From Paenibacillus_D sp047238105 (GTDB taxonomy: Bacteria; Bacillota; Bacilli; Paenibacillales; Paenibacillaceae), in NCBI RefSeq assembly GCF_047238105.1, contig NZ_JBDFMD010000001.1, positions 5,270,001 through 5,334,000 of the forward strand: a stretch of DNA of 64,000 bases, written 5' to 3'. Below the pieces are notes generated by a model. The model ran no database searches and had not been told where the DNA came from. It saw only the letters and a list, made by a program, of their open reading frames with translations. The translations under genes and the position numbers were made by a program. How positions within the stretch are numbered: the stretch's first letter is position 1; every line of letters starts with the position of its first letter. Shown one piece after another: positions 8,924-17,831 of the stretch.

Positions 8924-10615
8924 ATGAAACTGAAACAGCTCATGTGGATCGCTACGCTATCGCTCATTGCGTTGATGGCGGCGGGATGCACCGACAATGC
9001 CGAATCCGGCACGGTAACCGATGGCGGACAAACGAACTCATCCGGTACCCATAACTCGAACGGAGTCGAGAGCGCTTCCAAGGCGACGCCTGCCGGGGAA
9101 CTTCCGATCGTGGCAGAGAAGACGAAGATCCAGGTGCTCATGCTGGGCAACCCCAATGTGGAGGATTACAAGACCAATGAGTACTCCAAATGGCTGGAGG
9201 AGCAGACCAACATCGAAGTAGAGTGGGAGGTCGCTCAGCCGTCAGACGGAGAACAGATCTTGAATCTGGCACTCGCCAGCGGAGATTACCCGGATGTTAT
9301 TCTGAACTTCGGTGTATCCCCTTCCAAGATGATGGTATACGGCGGGCAAGGCGTCTTCCTGCCGCTGAACGATCTGATCGATACCTACGGCTACGGCGCG
9401 AAGCAAATGTACGAGAGCGTGCCGGGCTCGGAAGAGGTCATCACGGCGCCGGACGGCAATATCTATGGGCTTCCGAGAGTGGATATGAATCCCCACAGCA
9501 TGACACCGCAGCGGATGTGGATTTATACGCCATGGCTGGAGAAGCTGGGGCTGGAGATGCCGGAAACCACGGAGGAGTTCTACGAAGTCCTGAAAGCGTT
9601 CAAGACGCAAGACCCGAACGGCAACGGCATTGCCGATGAAGTTCCGCTGGCTGCGTCGACGAACGGATGGTTTGCCCAGATCGATGACTTCCTGATGAAT
9701 GCATTTATACTAAACGAAAAGGGAAATGACAATAACTATCTGTTGATCAACGACGGCGTATTGGACGTGAACTTCAACAAACCCGAATGGAAAGAAGGCT
9801 TGCTATATCTCCATCGGTTGTATAGCGAGGGGCTGTTGATGCCCGAATCATTCACGCAAGACAATACGCAGTTGAAGCGGCTTGCGGAAAATCCGGATGT
9901 GCCGATTCTCGGCGCCTTCCCGAAAGGGGTCGTCACCGAGGTCGTGATGTTGAACGGCGATCGCTGGAGTGACTATAAGACGGTTCCTCCGCTTACGGGC
10001 CCGGACGGGTTGAAGATCACGCCGTATAAGCCATTCCCGATCCATCAAGGGCAATTTATCGTGACTTCTGCGTGCGAGGACCCTGCGGTCTGCTACCGGT
10101 GGGGAGATATGATGATGACGGAAGAATTCACGATGCGCGGCATTAACGGCCGTCCTGGCGAAGAGTGGAGAGAAGCGGAGCCGGGTGAATTGGGACTTAA
10201 TGGAGAACAGGGCACTTGGATGAAGCTGCAGGTGTACCCGGGCGTCCAGAACGTATATTGGGCCAATCAGGGGCCGATGGTACAACCCGCGCCGATGCGT
10301 GCCGGGCTTGTCGTGAACAAGGGGGAGCTGGCGCAGGTGCTCTTCGAAGAAGCGACGACCAAGTACTTCCCTCATGCGTCGGCGGAGGATCAGGTCGTGC
10401 CGCCGTTGACGTTCAACGAAGAGCAGGCAGTCGAGATCGCAGATCTGCAGCAGACGATTACCGATTATGTGGTAGAGACGATGACCCGAGCGATTACCGG
10501 CGATATCGATATCGAGAAGGAGTGGGACAGCTATCTGCAACAGCTGGAGAATCTGAACATCGAGCGATTCGTGGAACTCAAGCAAGAAGCGTACGACCTC
10601 AAGTATAAGTCATGA
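8924..10615 (+). CDS. Extracellular solute-binding lipoprotein of the sugar ABC importer
   Basis: Captures an oligosaccharide outside the cell for the two preceding permeases. It has a lipoprotein signal peptide ending in the lipobox LMAAGC (Cys at about residue 23), a Ser/Thr/Gly-rich spacer, and a family 1-type binding fold (LNLALASGDYPDVILNFG near residue 110). Length, 563 residues, matches the LplA/YtcQ group. GGAGGGT precedes the ATG. The stop codon lies only bases from the sulfatase start, which points to a sulfated ligand. Confidence 0.92.
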   Translation: MKLKQLMWIATLSLIALMAAGCTDNAESGTVTDGGQTNSSGTHNSNGVESASKATPAGELPIVAEKTKIQVLMLGNPNVEDYKTNEYSKWLEEQTNIEVEWEVAQPSDGEQILNLALASGDYPDVILNFGVSPSKMMVYGGQGVFLPLNDLIDTYGYGAKQMYESVPGSEEVITAPDGNIYGLPRVDMNPHSMTPQRMWIYTPWLEKLGLEMPETTEEFYEVLKAFKTQDPNGNGIADEVPLAASTNGWFAQIDDFLMNAFILNEKGNDNNYLLINDGVLDVNFNKPEWKEGLLYLHRLYSEGLLMPESFTQDNTQLKRLAENPDVPILGAFPKGVVTEVVMLNGDRWSDYKTVPPLTGPDGLKITPYKPFPIHQGQFIVTSACEDPAVCYRWGDMMMTEEFTMRGINGRPGEEWREAEPGELGLNGEQGTWMKLQVYPGVQNVYWANQGPMVQPAPMRAGLVVNKGELAQVLFEEATTKYFPHASAEDQVVPPLTFNEEQAVEIADLQQTITDYVVETMTRAITGDIDIEKEWDSYLQQLENLNIERFVELKQEAYDLKYKS

Positions 10616-10629
10616 CGAAGGAGAAAACG

Positions 10630-12078
10630 ATGGCGAACCAAAGACCAAACATTTTGTGGATTTGCACAGATCAGCAGCGGTACGACACCTTGGGGTGCTA
10701 CGGGAACGACTGGGTGCATACGCCAAATCTTGACCGGCTCGCGGCGGAGGGTGTCCTGTTCGAGAAGGCGTTCTGCCAGAGTCCGGTCTGCACGCCGAGC
10801 CGCTCCAGCTTTATGACCGGCAGATATCCGCGGACAACGCGCTGCCGGGCGAACGGCCAGAACATTCCGGAAGACGAGAAGCTCATCTCAAGAATACTGG
10901 CAGATCAGGGATATACTTGCGGCTTGTCCGGGAAGCTTCACCTGTCCGCGTGCCATCCATCAGTCACCAGATCGATGGAGAGACGCATTGATGACGGCTT
11001 CCATCAGTTCTTCTGGTCGCATCATCCGAACTCCGACTGGCCGACGAACGAATACACGCAATGGTTGCAACTCAAAGGGAAGAAGTTCAAAGCGATACAT
11101 GTGGAGGGCTCCCGTCACGTAAAGACGGGACCCGACGCGGAGGATCATCAGACGACCTGGTGTGCGGAGAAGGCGATTCAATTTTTGGAGACAAACGCCA
11201 ATTACGATCAACCGTGGTTCTTTCTGTGCAATATGTTCGATCCGCATCACCCGTTCGATCCGCCAAAGGCTTATCTGGATCGATATCTCGACCGGCTGGA
11301 GGACATTCCACTGCCCAATTATCGGGCAGGGGAGCTGGATGAGAAGCCGCACTATCAACGCATTGACCATCAAGGAGCTTACGGGATGAAGGGTCATCTT
11401 TCATTCTCGGAGATGACCGATGAGGATCATCGACTACTCCGGGCCTCTTACTGGGCCATGGTCGATCTGATCGACGAGCAGGTAGGCAGGATATTGCAAT
11501 CGCTAGAGGCTAGCGGACAACGAGAGAACACCATCGTCGTCTTCATGTCGGATCACGGGGAACTGCTCGGCGATCACGGTATGTATCTGAAGGGCCCGCA
11601 TTTCTACGACTGTTCCCTCCAAGTGCCGTTCATCGTCTCCTGGCCGGGGGTGATCCCGGGGGGGCGACGCACTTCCGCGCTGACGGAGCTCGTGGATCTG
11701 GCACCTACGCTATTGGAAGCGGCGGAGATCGAACATTACGGGGGCATGCAAGGGAGGTCCTTGTGGCCCTATCTATCGGGCGGCGCGCCGGAGGATACGG
11801 GACGCGAGAATGTCTACTGCGAGTTCTACGATGCGAATTTCAAACATAATTCGCGCGCGGCCTACGCCACGATGGTCCGAACCCAGACGCACAAGCTCGT
11901 AGCCTACCACGGCGAGCAGCTCGGAGAGCTGTATGACTTGGAAGCGGATCCGACGGAATCCGAGAACCGGTGGAACGATCCGTCGTATGCATCCGTGAAG
12001 CTTGAACTGATGAAGCAGTTATGCGATCGGATGGCATGGACGGTAGATCCCTTGCCGTCTCGCCTAGCGCCTTGGTAG
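10630..12078 (+). CDS. Cys-type sulfatase (formylglycine-dependent)
   Basis: Hydrolyses a sulfate ester, probably from the sugar imported by the preceding ABC system. The alkaline-phosphatase/sulfatase fold is clear: N-terminal metal site (ICTDQQRYD), signature CTPSR with Cys54 as the residue oxidised to formylglycine, and the late metal-site motif MSDHGELLGDHG. No signal peptide is visible, so it should act in the cytoplasm. An ATG at 10612 overlaps the previous stop codon, but AAGGAG at 10618-10623 points to the ATG at 10630. Substrate type cannot be read from the sequence. No sulfatase-maturing enzyme gene is seen in the window. Confidence 0.9.
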   Translation: MANQRPNILWICTDQQRYDTLGCYGNDWVHTPNLDRLAAEGVLFEKAFCQSPVCTPSRSSFMTGRYPRTTRCRANGQNIPEDEKLISRILADQGYTCGLSGKLHLSACHPSVTRSMERRIDDGFHQFFWSHHPNSDWPTNEYTQWLQLKGKKFKAIHVEGSRHVKTGPDAEDHQTTWCAEKAIQFLETNANYDQPWFFLCNMFDPHHPFDPPKAYLDRYLDRLEDIPLPNYRAGELDEKPHYQRIDHQGAYGMKGHLSFSEMTDEDHRLLRASYWAMVDLIDEQVGRILQSLEASGQRENTIVVFMSDHGELLGDHGMYLKGPHFYDCSLQVPFIVSWPGVIPGGRRTSALTELVDLAPTLLEAAEIEHYGGMQGRSLWPYLSGGAPEDTGRENVYCEFYDANFKHNSRAAYATMVRTQTHKLVAYHGEQLGELYDLEADPTESENRWNDPSYASVKLELMKQLCDRMAWTVDPLPSRLAPW

Positions 12079-12091
12079 GGATGAGTAATCG

Positions 12092-12117
12092 AGAAGGACG
12101 CCGTCAGGCGTCCTTCT
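12092..12117. terminator. Bidirectional terminator between sulfatase and nirC
   Basis: A perfect 11-bp stem, AGAAGGACGCC and GGCGTCCTTCT, encloses a four-base loop (GTCA). It sits between convergent genes. The nirC stop codon, read on the minus strand, lies at the loop. Confidence 0.8.
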
Positions 12118-12892
12118 TCTTGCGTACAGGAGAGACATACCAGTAGGCCATGCCGACAAATACGGCACCGCCGACGATGTTGCCGAGCGTGACGGGGATC
12201 ATATTGTGCAGCCAGCCTGCGAGCGTGATCGTCTCCGGGTGGCCGGGCAGGAGCCAGGCCAGGGAGAGCAGCGTCATATTGGCCACGCTGTGCTCGTAGC
12301 CGCTGGCGATGAAGGCGAACAGACACCACCAGATCAGCACCAGCTTGGCGATATCCTCCTTAGTGCGGGCAGACATCCAGATCGCCAGACAGACGAGCCA
12401 GTTGCAAAGGATGCCCCGAAAAAACAGCTCGACGACCGGAGCACTCATCTTCTTGGCCGAGACCACGAACAGGATATGCTCCGGCGCGGCCGTCTTGAAG
12501 AGGCCGCTGGCAACGATCAGCAGGCTGAGCAGCACCGCACCGAGCAGGTTGCCGAGAAAGACGAGACCCCAATTCTTCAGGGTATCTCTGGCCGTGGTGC
12601 GTCCGGCTAGCGTACTTATCGTAAAAAACATGTTGTTGCCCGTGAACAGCTCGGAGCCGGCGAAGATGACAAGCGTCAGCGCAAGTCCGAAGGACATGCC
12701 CATGAGCATCGTCTGGTAAGGTGACTGAGCAGCCAGCAGCGGCGCGCCGATGCTGAAGATGAGGACGATGCCGAGGCCGACATAGGCGCCGGACATCAGG
12801 GCGGAGACCATATAGCGGGATAGGCTGGCGTTCATGGCGTCCCGCTTTTTCACGGCCGATTCGATGATGCCTTCTACATTAGGTGTATACAT
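12104..12892 (-). CDS. nirC: Formate/nitrite transporter, NirC/FocA family
   Basis: Membrane channel that takes up (or exports) nitrite. About six hydrophobic helices are visible over 262 residues, with family features such as AGSELFTGNNMFFT and a Lys-rich C-terminus. It is the last gene of the nirB-nirD-nirC group, so nitrite is the likely substrate rather than formate. The start ATG follows CAGGGGGAACCAAC. The 51-base gap to nirD suggests co-transcription. Confidence 0.92.
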   Translation of the reverse strand: MYTPNVEGIIESAVKKRDAMNASLSRYMVSALMSGAYVGLGIVLIFSIGAPLLAAQSPYQTMLMGMSFGLALTLVIFAGSELFTGNNMFFTISTLAGRTTARDTLKNWGLVFLGNLLGAVLLSLLIVASGLFKTAAPEHILFVVSAKKMSAPVVELFFRGILCNWLVCLAIWMSARTKEDIAKLVLIWWCLFAFIASGYEHSVANMTLLSLAWLLPGHPETITLAGWLHNMIPVTLGNIVGGAVFVGMAYWYVSPVRKKKDA

Positions 12893-12943
12893 GTTGGTTC
12901 CCCCTGATAGGACTAGATGACTATTAGGACATTTAGACGGCGA

Positions 12944-13267
12944 TTAGATGGCGATCCAGACGCTGCCCCGCTCGACCTTGGCGGGATACATGCGCAGCTG
13001 CCCTTGGTCCGGTGCCTGCACCGCTCCGGTAGTGAGGTCGATCTTCCAATCGTAGAGCGGGTCATACAGATAGTGCCCTGATACGATGCCTTCGGCCAGC
13101 GGCCCGCCCTTCGGATGGGGATTGCGGTTGTCGGCGGCGAATACCGAGCCGTCGGAGGTGCGGAACACGGCCAGCTCCTGCTCCCCGATGGTCACGACGC
13201 GGCCGAGCTGAGGCAGGAACTCCTGGACGCTTCCCGCAGCATAATAGGTTTGCGTTTGATTTGTCAT
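12944..13267 (-). CDS. nirD: Nitrite reductase (NADH) small subunit, Rieske-like
   Basis: Small partner of NirB in reducing nitrite to ammonium with NADH. The 107-residue Rieske-like fold lacks the full set of cluster-binding Cys/His residues, as is usual for NirD; the visible pattern is NRNPHPKGGPLAEG and YDPLYDWKIDL. AAGGAGAG precedes the ATG. It lies 91 bases after nirB with nothing recognisable between them. Confidence 0.93.
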   Translation of the reverse strand: MTNQTQTYYAAGSVQEFLPQLGRVVTIGEQELAVFRTSDGSVFAADNRNPHPKGGPLAEGIVSGHYLYDPLYDWKIDLTTGAVQAPDQGQLRMYPAKVERGSVWIAI

Positions 13268-13358
13268 GCTTGTATCTCTCCTTATTCGAATGTGTAGACG
13301 CCGGGGACCCGCAAGTACCGGAGTGCTTCAAAAGTAAACTCCACTTTGCCGGGGTGCC

Positions 13359-15782
13359 TTAGGGCTGAGCGGATACCTCGATGCCCTGGAACAGCTTGGG
13401 CTGACCTTGTGCGCCGCGGAGCGCTTTCCTCCATGGATCCTCGACATGCGTCAGGGCAAACTCGATGCGGGCCATCAAGGCCTTGCGCTCCTGGTGATCC
13501 TCTACGACGACGGCCCGGATGTGCGCGAGGCCCAGGCGCTCCACCCACTCCGATGTGCGCTCTAGGTAGTTGCCGGTCTCGCGGTAGTATTGCATAATCG
13601 CGCCGCACAGCTCGATCAGCTCTTCGTCCGTCTTCACTTTGCAGAGCGAGTCGGCCAGGCGGGCCTTGACACCGCCGTTGCCGCCGATGAAGATCTCCCA
13701 GCCGCCGTCATTCCCGACGATGCCGATATCCTTGGTGCATGCTTCCGCGCAGTTGCGAGGACAGCCATTGACCGCCATTTTGAATTTGGCCGGCAGATCC
13801 AGCCGTTCATATTTGCGCTCCAGCAGCGCGCCCATCGCCATCGAATCCTGGGTGCCGAAGCGGCAGAACTGCGAGCCCACACAGGTCTTGACGGTCCGCA
13901 GCGACTTGGCGTAAGCGTAGCCCGAAGGCATATCCAGCTCAGCCCAGACGAGCGGCAGGTCTTCTTTTTTGACCCCGATCAGGTCGAGCCGCTGCCCGCC
14001 GGTTACCTTGACAGCTTTGACGTCGTATTTGACCGAGACGTCGGCGATCCGCTTCAGATCCTCCGGCGTCGTCACGCCGCCGTACATACGGGGAACCACT
14101 GTATAGGTGCCGTCCTTCTGAATGTTGGCGTTCATCCGTTCGTTGACGAAGCGCGATTCCGGCTCGTCCTCGTGCGTGTCCGGATAGATCATGCCGAGGT
14201 AATAGTTGACAGCAGGGCGGCATTTGGAGCAGCCCTCGGCCTGCTTCCATCCCAGCACGTTCATGACTTCCTTGCTCGTCTGCAGCCCTTTCTCGCGGAT
14301 TTCAGCGACAATCTCATCCCGGCTGAGCGGCGTACAGGCGCAGATGCCCTGTTTGGCGCTGCTGGTCACCCCGTCGCCAAGCACGTACTGCAGGATCTGC
14401 TCCACGACCGGCTTGCAGCCGCCGCAAGAGCGGGTAGCGCCCGTGCAAGCCTTGATCTCGTCTACGCTGGTCAGCCCTTGGTTCTCGATGACCTCGACGA
14501 TCGCGCCTTTGGTGACGCCATTACAGCCGCACACGATCTCGTCATCGGGCATCGCGTCGACTGCAGCCGTCTTGCTGTGTCCGCCGCAGCCGGTGCCCAT
14601 CAGCGAAGCATACAGCTCATCCGTCATGACTGCGCGCTGCCGGACAAGCTTCTGGAGCTGTGCCGAATCGTTTACATCGCCGAAGAGCACGGCGCCGACC
14701 ATTACGCCCTCTCGGAGCAGGATCTTCTTGTACGTCCGTTTCCAGTCGTCCTTATGCGCAATGACCGTGAGTTCGGGGCGGTCCAGAAATTCTCCTGTCG
14801 AGAAGACGTCGACGCCGGATATTTTCAGCTTGGTGGAGACGACCGAGCCTTCGTATGGCGCACACTCCGAACCACAGATATGCTTGGCGAGGATCATGCC
14901 TTGTTCGAACAGGGGGGCGACCAGACCGTAACATTGGCCGCGATGCTCTGCGCACTCCCCGACAGCGTACACCTGGTCGAGGGAGGTCTGCATATAGTCG
15001 TCGACGACGATACCGCGGTTGACCTCGATGCCGCTATCCTTGGCAACAGCGATATTAGGCTTGATGCCAACCGCCATGACCACAAAATCAGCTTCCAGCA
15101 CGGAGTCATCGGCAAACCGGAGACCCGTGACGCGCTCCCCGCCGATCAGCTCCTTCGTCTGGGCGCCCATCTTGAACTTGATCCCCTGGCGCTCCAGCTC
15201 GGCTTTGAGCATCGCGGCTGCTTGCGGATCGAGCTGGCGCTCCATCAGATCCTCCATGAGATGGACGACCGTCACATCCATGCCGAGCTGGACGAGTCCC
15301 TTGGCCGCTTCGAGCCCGAGCAGCCCGCCGCCGATGACGGCGGCCTTGGAGTAGGTGCGTGCGGCCTCCAGCATCGCATCGCAGTCTGCGATGTCGCGGA
15401 AGCCGACAACGCCTTGCTTGTCATGACCCGGAACGGGCAGGATAAACGAGCTAGAGCCTGTGGCGATAATTATCTTTTCATAGGGGATGTGTGCGCCTTG
15501 GTCCGTGACGACCTCGCGGGCTTCCGCGTCGATCCGGGCTGCCGTCGTTCCCATGTGCAGCGTAATGTTATGGTCCTCATACCACTGTACGTCGTTTAGC
15601 ACGATGTCCTGGAGCGTTTTGCTGCCTTCGAGTACATAGGACAGCATGATTCGGTTGTAATTGGGGTAGGGCTCCGAGCCAATGACAGTGATGTCGAAAC
15701 GGGAGGTGAGCTTCAGGATTTGTTCGACTGTGCTGATGCCAGCCATGCCGTTGCCGATGACGACCAGTTTTTCTCTTTGCAT
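13359..15782 (-). CDS. nirB: Nitrite reductase (NADH) large subunit
   Basis: Catalytic subunit of the siroheme nitrite reductase. In order: an FAD/NADH-binding region (VVIGNGMAGIST at the start, GGGLLGLEAA near residue 150), two BFD-type [2Fe-2S] modules (VCGCNGVTKG ... CGGCKP, and CACTPLSRDE ... CSKCRP), and the nitrite/sulfite reductase half-domains with the 4Fe-4S/siroheme cysteines (CRFGTQD ... NGCPRNCAEACTKD, about residues 645-690). Length about 807 residues, normal for the family. An upstream in-frame start exists at 15833, but AAGGAGG sits eight bases before the ATG at 15782. Expression is probably oxygen-controlled through the FNR box upstream. Confidence 0.95.
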   Translation of the reverse strand: MQREKLVVIGNGMAGISTVEQILKLTSRFDITVIGSEPYPNYNRIMLSYVLEGSKTLQDIVLNDVQWYEDHNITLHMGTTAARIDAEAREVVTDQGAHIPYEKIIIATGSSSFILPVPGHDKQGVVGFRDIADCDAMLEAARTYSKAAVIGGGLLGLEAAKGLVQLGMDVTVVHLMEDLMERQLDPQAAAMLKAELERQGIKFKMGAQTKELIGGERVTGLRFADDSVLEADFVVMAVGIKPNIAVAKDSGIEVNRGIVVDDYMQTSLDQVYAVGECAEHRGQCYGLVAPLFEQGMILAKHICGSECAPYEGSVVSTKLKISGVDVFSTGEFLDRPELTVIAHKDDWKRTYKKILLREGVMVGAVLFGDVNDSAQLQKLVRQRAVMTDELYASLMGTGCGGHSKTAAVDAMPDDEIVCGCNGVTKGAIVEVIENQGLTSVDEIKACTGATRSCGGCKPVVEQILQYVLGDGVTSSAKQGICACTPLSRDEIVAEIREKGLQTSKEVMNVLGWKQAEGCSKCRPAVNYYLGMIYPDTHEDEPESRFVNERMNANIQKDGTYTVVPRMYGGVTTPEDLKRIADVSVKYDVKAVKVTGGQRLDLIGVKKEDLPLVWAELDMPSGYAYAKSLRTVKTCVGSQFCRFGTQDSMAMGALLERKYERLDLPAKFKMAVNGCPRNCAEACTKDIGIVGNDGGWEIFIGGNGGVKARLADSLCKVKTDEELIELCGAIMQYYRETGNYLERTSEWVERLGLAHIRAVVVEDHQERKALMARIEFALTHVEDPWRKALRGAQGQPKLFQGIEVSAQP

Positions 15783-15832
15783 GGGTATTTGCCTCCTTGG
15801 ATGTTGCAAGTGCGTGTGTGATGTATGGCTCA

Positions 15833-15875
15833 AGCATATCGGAAAACTTGAGTGAATTATGTGATATAATTCACA
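15833..15875 (-). promoter_or_regulatory. FNR box and promoter of nirBDC
   Basis: TGTGA-TATAAT-TCACA at 15860-15875 is a perfect match to the FNR/CRP consensus TGTGA-N6-TCACA. It is nested in a longer palindrome at 15852-15874 (GTGAATTAT and ATAATTCAC). Read on the minus strand, a TATGCT -10 element lies at 15838-15833. This would put the start point near 15826, about 41.5 bases from the box centre, the classical activating distance. The promoter position is inferred. Confidence 0.75.
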
Positions 15876-15963
15876 TTTTTTTGCGGGGGTGGTTGTATAT
15901 TGACCTTCACATGATGTGATGGTTTAGAATGATGGTAAGGAAGCAAGACAAGGAGGATGGTAA

Positions 15964-16083
15964 ATGCACATCAGCGAGTTGTCTCGCAGGACCGGTGTGA
16001 GCCTGCGTTCTCTCCGATACTATCTCAGGTGCATCCTGGACTGGATGAGAAGGCCCGGCTTTGGGCATATTGGGGGGATGTAG
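15964..16083 (+). pseudogene. MerR-family regulator remnant (N-terminal HTH only)
   Basis: A 39-codon frame behind AAGGAGG encodes MHISELSRRTGVSLRSLRYY, which is the DNA-binding helix-turn-helix of MerR regulators. It then runs into unrelated sequence (LRCILDWMRRPGF) and stops. An intact MerR protein would be 110-270 residues, so only the first fifth survives. It sits between the nirB promoter and the second sulfatase. It is probably a decayed gene, although a very short product could still be made. Confidence 0.65.
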
Positions 16084-16157
16084 TGGTGGATTGGCGTCAC
16101 TCGAGGCCGACAACCCCGGTTGCATCATACATAGTTGACTAAGAGAGGATGACACCT

Positions 16158-17522
16158 ATGCACAAGAAAAATATACTTCTTATGATCTCTCATGACACGG
16201 GACGTTATCTTGGCTGTTACGGCAAAGCGGTGGCAACCCCCGCGATCGACCGGCTGGCGGCCGAAGGCGTCCGGTTCGATAACTACTTCTGTCCGGCACC
16301 CCAATGCAGTCCGAGCAGAGGGAGCATCCTATCAGGACTGTATCCCCAAAACCACGGCATGATCGGGCTCAGTCACTTGGGCTTCTCCATCAACCCTGAG
16401 GTGACCACGCTGCCGATGGCCTTGGGACAGGCGGGCTACGAGACGGCACTCATCGGCTTCAGTCATGAGACGATCGGCGAACCCGGTGGAACGAACACGA
16501 CGTCTGCCGGCAAGCTGGGTTATGAGACTGTACTGCCTGTACCCGGCGACCGGGCGAAGGATGTGGCGGAGCAGGCAGTGACATTCCTTCAGGAGAGAGC
16601 GGGACAGGTTTCGGCAGAGGCTGGAGAGGAGCAAGAGCGGCCGTTTTTTGCGTCGGTCGGATTCTTCGAGACCCACCGGGAGTTTGATGAATACGAGCCG
16701 CTGGCCGATCCGCCCCATGCGATCGTCCCGCCGCCTTACCTGCCCGATACGCCGGGCGTGCGCGAGGAGCTGGCGCTGCTGCATGGCTCGGCCAAAGCGC
16801 TCGATGCGGGTGTCGGACGCATCATCGAAGCGCTGGATCAGCTGGGGCTTGGCGAGGATACGCTGGTCATCTTCACGACAGACCACGGCATTGCTTTCCC
16901 GCGAGCCAAGGGCACGCTGTTGGATGCGGGACTGGAGACGGCGCTGCTGATGCGTTGTCCGGGGATGCTGCCGGCAGGCAGGGTGGCGGACGAGCTGCTG
17001 TGCAATGTCGATCTGATGCCGACCTTGCTGGAAGTGGCGGGGGCCAAGGGGCCGAATGGATTGGACGGCGTCAGCTTCCTGCCGCTGCTGGAGCAGCGGG
17101 ATGCCGCGCCGCCGCGGGACCATATGATGGCTGAGCTCTCCTGGCATGATCAGTATCATCCGATGCGGGCGATCCGGACGGACAGCTTCAAGTATATCCG
17201 CAACTTCGAAGAGGGCCCGTCGGTCTATCTCCCGCTGGATATCCACCGCAGTTTGTCCGGGATTGAAGTGAGGGAGGCTTACTACAAGCCGAATGTGCCG
17301 GAAGAGCTCTACGATCTGCAGATGGACCCTCTGGAGCAGCACAACCTTGCCGGGGATCCGCAGTATCAGGATATTCTGGTGCAGCTAAGAGAGCAGGTCA
17401 AGACGTGGATGGAGACCTGCGATGACCAGCTGCTGCAGGGCCGCATCCCGGGTACGGCCGCCCCGGAGTGGCAGGAGCAATACGATAACGGAACGGCTTA
17501 TGGCGCCGGGCGCAAGCAGTAA
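16158..17522 (+). CDS. Cys-type sulfatase, second copy
   Basis: Sulfate ester hydrolase of the same superfamily as the gene at 10630 but quite different in sequence. The metal-site start is LLMISHDTGRYLGCYG, the maturation signature is CSPSR with Cys50 as the formylglycine precursor, and the second metal motif is FTTDHGIAFPRAKG. No signal peptide is seen, so it is cytosolic. ATG 16149 touches the AGAGAGG ribosome site; ATG 16158 is at the right distance. It is transcribed alone and is closest to N-sulfoglucosamine-type sulfatases in general look (inference). It may act with the first sulfatase on different sulfate positions. Confidence 0.88.
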   Translation: MHKKNILLMISHDTGRYLGCYGKAVATPAIDRLAAEGVRFDNYFCPAPQCSPSRGSILSGLYPQNHGMIGLSHLGFSINPEVTTLPMALGQAGYETALIGFSHETIGEPGGTNTTSAGKLGYETVLPVPGDRAKDVAEQAVTFLQERAGQVSAEAGEEQERPFFASVGFFETHREFDEYEPLADPPHAIVPPPYLPDTPGVREELALLHGSAKALDAGVGRIIEALDQLGLGEDTLVIFTTDHGIAFPRAKGTLLDAGLETALLMRCPGMLPAGRVADELLCNVDLMPTLLEVAGAKGPNGLDGVSFLPLLEQRDAAPPRDHMMAELSWHDQYHPMRAIRTDSFKYIRNFEEGPSVYLPLDIHRSLSGIEVREAYYKPNVPEELYDLQMDPLEQHNLAGDPQYQDILVQLREQVKTWMETCDDQLLQGRIPGTAAPEWQEQYDNGTAYGAGRKQ

Positions 17523-17831
17523 GAAGTGAGGTAAGATGGGAGCGCCTCTTCTCATGCGAGCGGAGGCGCTCCACTTCCCCGACTGGACAGAGACGCCTGA
17601 CGCACAAGCTGGTTTTCGGCCGCAGTTCATGCGACCGCAACCGGGGTCATAATACCTAGCGCCATAGACGCCAAATCAGCCCCCGCACCCGCTCACCCTC
17701 CAAGGTGTTGCGGGCGATTGGCGTGTCCAAACGCCTGGTTCGTAATACTTCCGCCATGTACGGATCCCTGCCGGTAAGGGATAATAGGACGTAATGAACG
17801 GCTGCTGGCCGACGGAAAGAGGGGATCTCCC
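17523..17831. other. Intergenic region with hairpins
   Basis: Holds a 10-bp stem at 17539-17572 (GGAGCGCCTC and GAGGCGCTCC) without a T-run, likely ending sulfatase transcription, and a smaller hairpin at 17764-17782 (ATCCCT and AGGGAT) shortly before the next gene. No gene was recognised. Confidence 0.5.

Noticed and set aside
13590..15599. 669-codon plus-strand frame opposite nirB
   Set aside because: Antisense shadow of a high-GC gene; nirB motifs are unmistakable.
15957..16142. 61-codon frame overlapping the MerR remnant
   Set aside because: No family similarity; the MerR frame explains the ribosome site and first codons better.
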